NCBI RefSeq assembly: GCF_029633865.1 | Contig: NC_079214.1 | Location: forward strand, 24,820,873 to 24,884,872 | Direction of reading: 5' to 3' | Length of the DNA: 64,000 nt | Source of the DNA: Lampris incognitus | Lineage: Eukaryota > Chordata > Actinopteri > Lampriformes > Lampridae | Translations under genes and position numbers: made by a program | Shown: positions 20,886-30,892 of the stretch, in pieces | Layout of the letters: each line of letters begins with the position of its first letter | Position numbering within the stretch: position 1 is the stretch's first letter | Notes under the pieces: generated by a model | Told to the model about the DNA's origin: nothing | What the model saw: the letters and a program-made list of their open reading frames with translations, nothing else | The model's database searches: none

Positions 20886-21498
20886 CTACCTAAAATGACC
20901 ATGAGCAGTCAAAATGAGCACTATACTCATGTCACTATTTATGATGTGTGTTGTTCGCATCACTTCCTTCGCAACCTTCAGTTCTTTTTTAACAGTTCAC
21001 ATTTTATAGGCCTTATTACGTTTGTTAGACTAGCAATATGTGTGTTTTCCGTTTTGTTTCTCAGGTATTATTTCCAACATGTCTCAGTACAGCCGCCGTT
21101 CCAGACGCACCATGACTACCACCGAGGCGTTGCAGTATTTACAGGTGTTGGACAGCAGTGATTTTAAATTGTTTGAAAAATAGTATTGTAATGATCACGA
21201 ATGTGTAGACTTGCTAGACCATTGGCTAACAGGTCGGATCCTTTAGTCGACTGGTTAACGTAGTCGCCCGTGGTATGGGAGACCCGGGTTCGCATCTTGG
21301 CTGCGGCGGATTCCCGGCTGCCCCCTGAATTCGCTACAGTATTAAAGTTTTTAAAATGCTAATTTTGATGGCAGTCGTTTCCTAACAGACATACTAACAT
21401 AGGCAATGCATTAATATCTCAGTTGGGTATTTATCTTGACAGATTATAGCGTTTAAAAACTGGTGGTCATTTTGACTGTTCATGGTCATTTTAGGTAG
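20886..21498. mobile_element. 613-bp terminal-inverted-repeat element (MITE-like)
   Basis: The left end CTACCTAAAATGACCATGAG matches the reverse complement of the right end over 36 bases with two differences (20886-20921 and 21463-21498). GAG occurs on both outer flanks (20883-20885 and 21499-21501), a possible 3-bp target duplication. No transposase is encoded. A tRNA-like SINE lies inside at about 21212-21340. Confidence 0.75.
21212..21340 (+). mobile_element. SINE-C (tRNA-like) copy
   Basis: It has an A-box-like TAGTCGACTGGTTAACG and a B-box-like GGGTTCGCATC, ending CCCCCTGAATTCGCTACAG. The same unit, reverse-complemented, forms the tandem array at 36317-36985. It is not a functional tRNA gene: no cloverleaf with an acceptor stem could be drawn by eye. 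Confidence 0.6.
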
Positions 21499-22077
21499 GA
21501 GCGAAATCTTGGTCGTTCTAGTGTGAGTAACACACAATCTCGTGAAATGGGGACCGTCTCGAGCCGTGACGACCGTATCGAATGATTCGGAATTTGATCC
21601 AGTATCGCCCTGCCCCTAGTATGTCTTCTCAATGTCGCCCAACATTGTAGTTTGTTTTTACTTTGTTCTGCTCCACTCTTAAAAAACCCTGGCAAAATCA
21701 GTATGTTGGCATGGCTACACATCAGTGTAATTTAAAAAGACACCAGATTCAGGTGGATACGGGGATTAGTTAGCGAAAATCGAGTCCCCCTCCCCCAAGG
21801 AAATCGGTTAGAGTAGAGGCAATGTTAGACTGAAGATGGAAATGGAGCGTAATGAGTTGTTTAATGAGTTGACAATTCGGCCTGATATCAGGCAAATGTT
21901 GACTTGTAATATGACGAAAAGGACACTAGCTCACATCAGCTCAGGCACTAGATTCAATCATATTTTGCAAATAAAAAACACATGACATGAATATATATTT
22001 TTTTGGCAATCAGATGTTTATTGAGAAGATTAAATAATTCAACAAAGGTATTAGTGGTTTTTTAGGTTTCTTCACTA
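21499..22077. other. no gene seen
   Basis: Unremarkable sequence without long open frames or recognised repeats. It lies between the MITE-like element and a short RTE fragment. Confidence 0.3.
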
Positions 22078-22245
22078 TTACTACTACTACTTTCGGCTGC
22101 TCCCGTTAGGGGTTGCCACAGCGGATCATCCATTTCCATCTCTTCCTGTCCTCTGGATCTTCCTGTTACACCAGCAACCTGCATGTCCTCCCTCACCACA
22201 TCCATAAACCTCCTCTTTGGCTTTCCTCTTCCCTGGCAGCTCCAT
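22078..22245 (-). mobile_element. RTE LINE 3' fragment, 5'-truncated
   Basis: Read on the minus strand this is the C-terminal coding end and 3' end of the same RTE family as at 16343-19611: the GKRKAKEEVYGCGEGG-type coding region, GATGATCCGCTGTGGCAACC and a TAGTAGTAGTAAT tail. Most of the element is missing, as is usual for incomplete target-primed reverse transcription. Confidence 0.75.
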
Positions 22246-22386
22246 ATTCAGCGTCCTTCACCAAACTCTTCAAATGCAGGTGTGTCCAGACTCATGCTGC
22301 TCTTGAACCATGCATTTTTTTCCAGTGAAACATGGATAACTAGTGGTATCTCTACCACTCAGACTGTGGACAAAGGGCATGGCACA

Positions 22387-23731
22387 CTACTGTGAAGGTC
22401 CCAGTGCCACAACCATTTCATGTATAGGCAAGTATGCATTCTGGGCAGTTCTCACCCACAGCTCTGGTAGATCACTGAGGTGTGTTGCACCATAGTACAG
22501 GCACTTGGTAATGATGTCAGTGTCACTGGCATGGATGACAACTCTGTCAACTCCTTCATTCTGGACACTGTAGAGGGTATGGAGTATTATCCTAGTATCA
22601 GCCTCCTGCTGTGTGGATTCCAGAGCAGGAACATCCATAACAGACCCTTCTGTTAGCACCACACTCTTCATCTCTTCTTTGAATCCACCACCCAGGTAGA
22701 GATGAGTTGGGCCAAGAGCAGGCTCCAGTTGCTCATTCTCTCACACCATTTCTCACAGAGGAAGCTCAGAAGGTTTGCTTTGTTAGCTGACACTGCAAAA
22801 AACTCCTTTTGATCAGGAGCTGTGTACTGCTCACTGACTTCATATACTTTGGCTGGTTTTGATCGGGCATATCTCGGTTTCTGCTCAGCTGACTTAAGGC
22901 TGGGTCCTCTTTACCTGTCACAGCAGAAGTGTATGATCTCAGTCATCTCTGCCCAGCTTCTTTGCTTTCTCCTTAATGGCCTTTTGACTGTTTTTTGTGG
23001 AGGCTCTAGCAAGCGTGGGCAATCTTATCCAGAAAGGGTGGGTGGGTGAAGGTTTTTGTTCCAACCAAGCAGCTACACACCTGATCCCACTAATCAACCA
23101 GTAGAGTCTTTGCTGAGGAACTTGATTAGGAGACAAAGGTGTGTAACTGCTTGGTTGGAACAAAAACCTGCACCCACACTGGCCCTTTCTGGATAAGATT
23201 GCCCACCCCTTCCTTAGAGGTTGGCTCCTTTCCCTGCAGCCACTGCTTATTGCAAATGACACACCTCTTCTTGGCTTCAAATTTTTCAGCGTTCCGCCTG
23301 GTGAACTTGACAGCATGGTGTGAGGAGCTGCATCCTGGATCAGCCAAATCTGCTGCTCTTGCACACACATCAGCAAGATGTTTCTTCTCAGCACACCAGT
23401 AGCCCTTCTCATTTATGTACCAGTTCCGACATTTCAGATGCCACTTTGGTGCACTGTCTTCCAACCATTTTTCTGATGTAGACTCATGGTGCAGACTCTT
23501 GAAGACCTCAACTTGACGAGCATTCATGGCTTGTATAAACTTGGATTTTGTTGTGGGATGACTAGAGTACAGGTCTTTAGCAGACTGCCCTTGACATATG
23601 ATGCACTTTGTGTAGTCAGTGCTTTTGTCTTCACAACTCTTCTCACCAGGCTCATGCTTCAGCGACATGGCAATGTCTGCCACACATTTCTTTGGCTGGC
23701 TTGTCATCTTGCTACAGGCAGGAACATACAA
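22387..23731 (-). pseudogene. XPG-like nuclease repeat gene, copy A (broken)
   Basis: From 23731 down: a cysteine-rich N-terminus (KCIICQGQS, KWHLKCRNWYINEKGY, KKRCVICNKQW) that looks like zinc-binding fingers, then a palindromic MITE at 23016-23218. The gene resumes with KEKAKKLGRDD, VSANKANLLSFLCEKWCERM and STQQEADTRIILHTLYSV followed by SDTDIITKCLYYG. The QEADTR and SDTD motifs resemble the XPG-I region of FEN1/XPG nucleases; that reading is mine. The family is common in fish and cnidarian genomes as unnamed proteins. Several frameshifts are present. The part after 22387 (the GCDT region) is missing. Copy B lies at 26361-28239. Confidence 0.6.
23016..23218. mobile_element. ~200-bp palindromic MITE
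   Basis: It is an inverted repeat from end to end. TGGGCAATCTTATCCAGAAA at the left is answered by TTTCTGGATAAGATTGCCCA at the right, and the inner arms carry GGTTTTTGTTCCAACCAAGC and its complement. It interrupts copy A between KEPTSKE and ARASTKNSQ. I found no convincing target duplication. Confidence 0.75.
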
Positions 23732-25548
23732 ACAGATTACTAGTCTGACTGGTCAAGATCACTGTCTGTAATAATGAAGTAGTGGATAAAAATGTGACTG
23801 ATTACAATAGAACGTTCCATAAAAATTATAATATTTTAAGCGTATGTAGTGCAGTCTGTTTCAATGTACTCACTCTATTCCTTGTGCTAATTAAGGTGCA
23901 CATGTGGCAGCATGCCATCGACCCCATACAACACTGCACAAATGAAAAATGTACACACATCAAATACTATCAATCAAATGATAATCAAAATATATCTTGG
24001 TAAAATGAACAATGATAACAAAATACATCTATTTTCAAGGGACTTACAATTTCTTCCAGAATGTTAGCTTGCATTGCTGGCTAGCTTACAGTCCTCTCAC
24101 TTGCTGGATGTAATCTGTGAACATCGAATCAACTAAAATTAGCATCAGCGGCAAACATGCATATTGTCCTTCCGCACAGTCATATTAATGTAAATCTTTC
24201 GATGTTTTATACAGAAATAACATTTTAAGTATATTTACCAATTTTTAACACAGCAAACAATCCAGAAGACCACAAGTGCATTGCTCGAAATAGAGCTCAC
24301 TTTGGGGAGACCAAAAAAGGCACAGTGTCATCTAGTGGCTTTAGTGGGAACATGCTTAACCATACATTAACAGGCATCATCTGAAAGCTTACATTCTGCT
24401 CTTTCAATCGGTGGGCCCACTTTGTTTCTAGTATGAACTATCACAGAGATATTAAGTCAGAAAGATAACGATGGAATCTGACCACACCAGCGTAATTGGC
24501 GCTATTTCGCAATAGGGGTTGCATTGTTTGGACCCATCCTGTAGCTTTCCAGTAGCTAGTTGACCAGGTTATCCACCCAGGTTGTGATCCTTGAAGGTCC
24601 TAGATATCCTTTCTGGGTACCAACCTTTTACAACATTCCATGTCTGATCCCCCCCCCCCCTGGGTTGGCCCCCTGGATATAAATGTGTATTTTTCTTTTA
24701 AGTATCTAACACCCAGTGTGGGAAAGATGAGTGATTCAGTGAGCCAGAGAAGGGAGCTCACGACACTCAAACACACACAAGTACTAGGGTTTGACTAGGT
24801 AAACAGTTATAAACAGGCGGCGTGTAGCGTTTATGTCGGGAGCAGTATGCAACTGACATTAGCTAAAATTGATGTAATGTAACTTTATATACATTAGCTA
24901 CATAGCTTTATGTGGCCTATGTGGCATTTGGAGTACTAGTGATTATTTCCTGAATCATGCCATCAAGATCATTGTTGGAGATGGAATGGAAATTCTCTAA
25001 AATGCCTAGCTCTTGTTATCTTTAGAACAAGGTTACAACAGTGATGCCGAGACAATCAGCAATGGAAGCCCGTGTCATTCCACTGTCTCTGAACTTGGAT
25101 ATTTATTAATCTGATAGCTGATACCTGGAAACCAAACGCCAAAAAATGGCACGGATTACGATAACCATAGAATACACATATCCCAAAACATAAATGGTGC
25201 ACCAGGACAAGAAAGCCCTCCTACCCTTGCCTTTCAAGATGAGTTGTCGCTGGGTGCTATTTGCTACAGTAAATTCATACATTAAACATATAGAAAACAC
25301 TGCTAAGTATTAATCGGGCACCATACTTTGGACGTCCACCTGTTTGTTGCAATGGTAACTGAAAAAGGGTTGCTTGGGGGTAGAGAATGGAATCTGCCTG
25401 AGCAAACATTTCCCTCACTCCATCCACTACCTCTAATATGTGCCAGATTGTTGCCCTGTAGACATTACAAATGTTATGAGATCATCAGCACGATAGGTGT
25501 CCATAACATCACATATACAATGTTAACATTACCTGGGAGCTCAAAAGG
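23732..25548. other. no gene seen
   Basis: Mostly AT-rich, with short open frames only and a C-run at 24649-24660. It may include the 5' part of copy A's parent element, but no matching inverted repeat was found. Confidence 0.35.
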
Positions 25549-25737
25549 TCAGACGTCATCATTAGAAAACATACATGTTCCTCCAGGAGATGGGCTATGT
25601 TCCCAGGCATTGATGTTGTTCGTGTGAAAAGCGACTTCTGTGTCCGTTAAACATCGATCAAGTTCCTCTAAATAATGTGCTATGTCATTGGCAGTACAGA
25701 ATGACAGTAAAAACAACAAACACAAAGCGCCTTTCAT
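25549..25737 (-). CDS. small ORF with signal-peptide-like start, unrecognised
   Basis: A 62-residue frame begins MKGALCLLFLLSFCTAND, a short basic n-region, a leucine-rich core and a plausible signal-peptidase site after CTA. The remainder is acidic (EELDRCLTDTEVAF) and ends at a TGA at about 25549. A GGTAATG donor-like site lies just downstream, so this could be a first coding exon. No family is recognised, and no partner exon was found in the window. It may be chance. Confidence 0.25.
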   Translation of the reverse strand: MKGALCLLFLLSFCTANDIAHYLEELDRCLTDTEVAFHTNNINAWEHSPSPGGTCMFSNDDV

Positions 25738-25942
25738 GTTTTTATGTTGTCCATGCTCTGATTCCTGTTCCTCTTCTGCAACTACTTAAGGCATATTTTG
25801 AATTGTTTGGCTTGCCGTACAACGCTATTTCCGTTCATTTTTTTAAACAGAGGTCAGTGTGTCATACGTCATGACATGATCTGCGTATCAAGTGACGTAC
25901 TTGCGTACGGCTCAGGAAACCAGTCGTAGGTGTTGGGAGTTG

Positions 25943-28651
25943 TAGTCCATGGGCCAGACCGGATATTGGTACCATCTGGGTGGGCAAATTCTAGTTGTGA
26001 TTTTTTTATACCTATACATCCCTAGTTTATGTTTTGATATGATAGACCTCTCAGACTGGTAGCTTTTTAGTGGTTATCACCTCATGAAGTAAACCACCCC
26101 CTAAAGTAAACTACATTTTTGCCACACGTGCATATCCTGGTTTAGGCTCATGGTCAAGACACTTTTCAATGTTTTATAATATTGTGTTTGGTATCATTTT
26201 AAAGGGTGCTGTGAGGGAAGTATGCCAGGTAAAGTTTGTCAAAAGTAGTTTAATTTGTTAAGATGTACGTATATGAACTGTATTCAAAATGTGTCCAGTC
26301 TTACAGAACAATATTAAGACAATGTAATCTACCCTTCCTGAGACACCATGCCATCTGTGACTACAGTTCAACATCATCAGCATCACTGTTATCCACATCT
26401 GAGTCCGTCAGGTGTGCAACAGGCTCTTCCTTACTGCGTTGGTTGGAACAAGTTTGTAATTTACATAGGTTTGTGCTCTTCAGGCCATTGTTGAGGCATG
26501 TGCACTCTGGTAGTTGGCACGACCTCACACACTTGCAGGACATCAGCTGCAAGACAGCATCTAGTGCTGGAGAACCATGCATCCACTGGATCTCAAGCTG
26601 CCCCTCATCGTCTGTGGTCCATCTATGGTCCTTGGGGCTTGGTACAGATGGCTGGGCTCGAAGAGACCGTTTCCAGATTGCAGCCTGATAGTTTGCACGA
26701 AGAGAATGTATTAATAGGCAATCCTTGCATGGTGGAAGCTGACTAGACTCTAACTCCCCACATTTGGTGCAGAAAAGTTGGTACCAAAGCACGTTGACGT
26801 CTGTAGTGTGTGCGGAGGGTACATACATGCGGCACGTGATTTCCTGCCGCTTCTTGAAGAGCTAATCAGACACATCCCAAGCACGGCCACGTTCAAGGAA
26901 GGCTTCTTGGTATGTCCTGTCTGACCTCATCTGTTTGAGGGTGCCCACTTTCCCACGTCCTGCAAATGTGCTAACAGTGTCGCAGCCGGTGAATGCATGC
27001 ATACCAATCAAGGCACCAGCAACACTATCGCCAAGTGATTGGCAGAGTTTGGTGATGTCCAGGAACCTTGTCCGGCTCTGTGTGCCACATTTTTGGTATA
27101 CTTGGCATGGGATGTCTTTACTCAAACCTAGAGTCAGCACCAGAACATCTGGGTCATCAGTTGTGATGATCACAGCCTTGTAGCCAGAGTCTGCTGCGTG
27201 ACGAGCATGCAATAGCATGCGGGTGTCAGCCTCCTCCTGAGAGGATTTGAGCTAAGTTACTTCCTCACACTTGTTCTTGCTGATTTTGAAGCAAACCTCT
27301 TCACAGGTAACATATAAGGTCTTGTCTTTTATCTTTTGTCTGTGCATGTGTGCTTTCCATTCTTCAACCAAGAACCTGATTAGACTGGCTTTGCTGGCAG
27401 CACTGCTGCGTAGTTTTCTCCACTGCTTGATGTTGTGGCCGGAAACAATACTCCTGAACTGGATCCCCAAGTCTGCACCTCTGTTTACCCTTTCTGCATC
27501 TTTGATTGACATGTCCTTGTAAACATCAAAGGCCACATCAATGCATTCACTCTTGACACCTTCATGTAGGACCCTAGCTAGTGTTGATTCTGCCAGCTGT
27601 GCAAATGTCTTGTCATTCCTTTTCATCTTTTGCACCAAGCTCATTCCATCGATGATAGTTGTTGATGGTTCTGGAATGACTTCTGCTGGGGCAACACTCT
27701 TTTCCAACTCTCTGGCGAGAGCTGCCTTGTTAGTCTTTCGGAGCGATCCATCCCCATTAGCTAGGGCCCATGGCAGTGGTCCCAGGGGATGAGCTAACAC
27801 ATCGCTCATATGTAGCTCTCGGCCCTGGGCCACCAGAACCAAGTGGCCGAACAGATTCCTCTCTGCCTTAAGAACTACTTCCCTGGCTTGCCCTTTGCTG
27901 CGTGGTTTCTTTTAAATCTCTGAGAATATTTTCAGCTTCTTTTTTTTTCATCTTGTCATGGAACTGTGTAATTGGTAGTATTGTCTCAAGACGATCATGT
28001 TTGAAGGCTTAATATGCTTCCTCTCCTATCTTTCGGGCCTCAAGCAGGTCATTGGCCACATCTGGCGGGGCAACAGTGGCACCTGACAAGCTGACAAACT
28101 CATATTGGTCTTGACTCAGTGGATTCACCCAGCAGTTTTCCAGGATATCAACAATGGACTGTACATCAGCCTCATCTCTTGTGATCCGGGGCAGTTGTAA
28201 GTCCGGGTGATTGAGCTGAGAATTGCCTCGACCCACCATCTCCCTCAGTTGCCTCAGGTAGGCACTGCGGTACTCTGATGTTAAGTAAGTAAGTGTTGAT
28301 GGTTTAATGAGCTCTAGTGACCTATATGTTTATCAGAGAGCTTCACCGCTGGGCTTGAATGAAAGCTTAGAAAGCACCCTTTAAAATGATACCAAACACA
28401 ATATTATAAACCATTGAAAAGTGTCTTGACCATGAGCCTAAGCCAGGATATGCACCAGCGGCAAAAATGCAGTTTACTTTCAGGGATGGTTTACTTCATG
28501 AGGTGATAACCACTAAAAAGCTACCAGTCTGAGAGGTCTATCATATCAAAACATAAACTAGGGATGTATAGGTATAAAAAAAATCACAACTAGAATTTGC
28601 CCACCCAGATGGTACCGATATGTCATATTTTGGGTCTTGGCCCATGGACTA
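25943..28651 (-). mobile_element. DNA transposon with ~270-bp inverted repeats carrying the XPG-like gene
   Basis: The left repeat (25943-26210) starts TAGTCCATGGGCCA and the right one (28373-28651) ends in its complement. They match along their length, including GGTACCATCTGGGTGGGCAA and TTTGGTATCATTTTAAAGGG, with small indels near the tips. TTG flanks both outer edges (25940-25942 and 28652-28654), a 3-bp target duplication. The only gene inside is the minus-strand XPG-like copy B. Academ transposons are reported to carry XPG-like nuclease domains and make 3-4-bp duplications; assignment to Academ is inference. Confidence 0.75.
26361..28239 (-). pseudogene. XPG-like nuclease repeat gene, copy B (broken)
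   Basis: From 28239 down: LNHPDLQLPRITRDEADVQS; then 27842-27252 with ARELEKSVAPAEVIPEPSTT, IIDGMSLVQKMK, FDVYKDMSIKDAERVNRG and SKASLIRFLVEEWKAHM. Next come SSQEEADTRMLLHARHAADS and TTDDPDVLVL (27240-27120), then GMHAFTGCDTVSTFAGRGK (about 27000-26940). The last two blocks parallel the DSDLL and GCDY motifs of FEN1/XPG. The C-terminus (26828-26361) is Cys-rich (SCKCVRSCQLPECTCLNNG). Breaks occur at 27252, 26862 and upstream of 27842. The zinc-finger N-terminus seen in copy A is absent. It is probably the gene of the surrounding transposon. Confidence 0.65.
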
Positions 28652-28885
28652 TTGGCAACAAATGGAGACTAAAGGTTCCTTATGTCATCTCATATTTTTA
28701 AGACTCAGCAACAAAACACAACATGGTACTAGGAGTTGTCGAACTCATATTAGACTCGTGAACAGATGAGTTAAGTGGCCAAAAAGTTGGACGATGAACG
28801 GCAAGTACTAACGTTAGTTGCTAGTGCTATCAGTGTTAGCTTATGCTAGTCACGCCACGCGGGTGCAGAAAACACGCCTGGAAAA

Positions 28886-29711
28886 GATGGAGCATCTCTT
28901 AAAGCCTCCGACTGAACTAAAGTTGACGGGGAACGTTGAAGGAAAATGGAGAAAGTTCAAGCAATGGTTTGAACTGTGTGTGACTACAATTGGGGGCGAC
29001 AAAATGGAAGATGCACAACAGGTTGCGTTGTTGCTAATGGTGGCTGGTGCAGACGCATTGGATGGCTTCAACAGCATGCAGCTAACAGAGGAGGAACAGG
29101 TGGATTTTGATGTGGTGGTGGAGAGATTTGCAGCCTTTTGTATTCCGAAGAAAAATTAGACATATGAAAGGTATGTTTTCAATATCAGGTCACAGACCGA
29201 GTCAGAGACTGGTGAAGAATTTATTATGGACGTTAAGTTGAAAAGTCAGTCGTGCAATTTTGGCGGTTTAGCTGACTCGCTGGTCCATGACAGGTTAGTG
29301 GTGGGGGTGCGTGACAAGAGTCTGAGAGAAAAATTACTTGGAGAAGCTGACTTGACGCTAGAGAAAGCGATACAAGCGTGTCAGGCAAGAGAATCGACAC
29401 AGAATAGCATGGACTGTAGTCAGTTGAAAGACACAGTCATGGAAATGGACTGTGCAAGTAAGCACAAAGCAAAGCAGCAGAGGGGCAAAAAAAGCAAGTG
29501 GCAGAGTCCGGAGATGAGGCACTGCTCGCGTTTTGGTGGGGAACACAGACCACAACAATGTCCGGCGTTCGGAAAGGAATGTCAAAAGTGTGGCAGAAAG
29601 AATTACTTCGCCAGGGTCGGCAAACAGATCCAGAGAAAGATCCACTGTGTCAACAACGACGACAGTGATGCTGCAGGTGACCTCTTCTGGAAATGGTCTA
29701 CAGTGCAGTGA
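28886..29711 (+). pseudogene. Ty3/gypsy Gag (broken)
   Basis: This begins MEHLLKPPTELKLTGNVEGK and has a capsid-like region (WRKFKQWFEL, then FAAFCIPKKN). After an in-frame stop at 29157 it continues with VVGVRDKSLREKLLGEADL and a nucleocapsid-like zinc-knuckle region (CPAFGKECQKCGRKNYFA) in which the knuckle histidine is changed. Gag packages element RNA. It is decayed, with one stop and probably a small deletion between the halves. Confidence 0.7.
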
Positions 29712-30308
29712 AGAATGAGGATTGGACTAGCGAGTACACTGTAAATTGAACAAACATCTGTTTAAAGCTGGACACAGGCACACAGGCCAACATAATGGCT
29801 GAAACTGACCTTGCCAGGTTGGAGATTCAAGCCATTGTGAACACCACGGACCGAGTGAAACTGAAAGCATACCAAGGGGAGGCTATCCCTACAAAAGGTG
29901 AGCAATTTGGTGTGCCTTTTGTAATTGTGCAAGGTAGCAAGCCACTCGTAATTGGCCTTAAAACATGCAATGCATTAGGTCTGGTAAAATGTGTTCATGA
30001 GGTAAAAAATGAAAGTGACAAGGGCACAGGAAATGGAGAGGATGATTATGTTGATGTTTTTCAGGGTATTGGGAAACTTAGTCACTCACAAAATTGAGCT
30101 AGAAAAGCCAAACAAACCAGTCATTCATGCAGCTAGGAAGGTGCCACTAGCTCTATGGGGAAAACTAAAAGCAGAGTTGAACAGATTACCTTGGACATAG
30201 AAAAAAGAGAGGGACCTACTGAGTAGGCACACTCACTCGTTCTAGTAGAGAAAAAAGATGACTCACTTAGGCTATGTATGGATCCCAAAGAGTTGAAGAG
30301 AGACTGAC

Positions 30309-30892
30309 ATGCCCTTTCCGAACACATTTTTTTTAACATTGGGAGTTTGAATCACAACCGAAAATAGGTGTGGTTTTAAGAATTCAAAGCTATTGGCTAC
30401 TGTCTTCTTGGGTGGGTGGGGCTCGGTACCGCTCGTCACTTGTTAAAAAATGTCGGAGAGGGAGATCCTCTGCGAGGATTACAGTTTCGAGGAGGATTCG
30501 GTGATACAAATAACTGTTAGATAGATGATAGATATTTAGATAGATAGGTAGATAGATAGATAGATAGCAATACGTCATAGCAAGATCGATAATAAAGTCT
30601 CAGCAATATAGCACAAACTTGAGCCAAGTAGCTAGCAGGAGGGGGTGAAAGAACGGCTTCTCCGTGGTTTTATAGCATCTCGCTACGGACACACCCGATG
30701 TGCAAATTGACTGGTGTCTACGTATCCACCAGCACAATTTGACATTGGACACCATCTACAGTCAATCACAGATCTCTCTTGAGTGGCCACAGACGCGCTG
30801 TTTTGGCCACTGAATTTCTCCGTGGTCACATTCAAACTCGGAACATAGCCTATCAATAGGAATTTTCAGATGTTGATGTCAGTATCACTTTA
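30309..30892. mobile_element. ~584-bp unclassified insert in gypsy RT
   Basis: Gypsy coding stops after KELKRD (30308) and resumes exactly in frame as IKREHYQLPKRGE (30893). The insert contains a GATA-type microsatellite (about 30520-30568). Its two ends share ACTGACAT in inverted orientation, but full inverted repeats or a target duplication are not clear. Confidence 0.6.
30520..30568. repeat. (GATA)n-type microsatellite
   Basis: Imperfect TAGA/GATA units within the insert in the gypsy element. Confidence 0.85.

Noticed and set aside
23016..23218. 8-bp hAT duplication around the palindromic MITE
   Set aside because: Flanking 8-mers share only about half their bases, so I do not claim a target duplication or a hAT origin.
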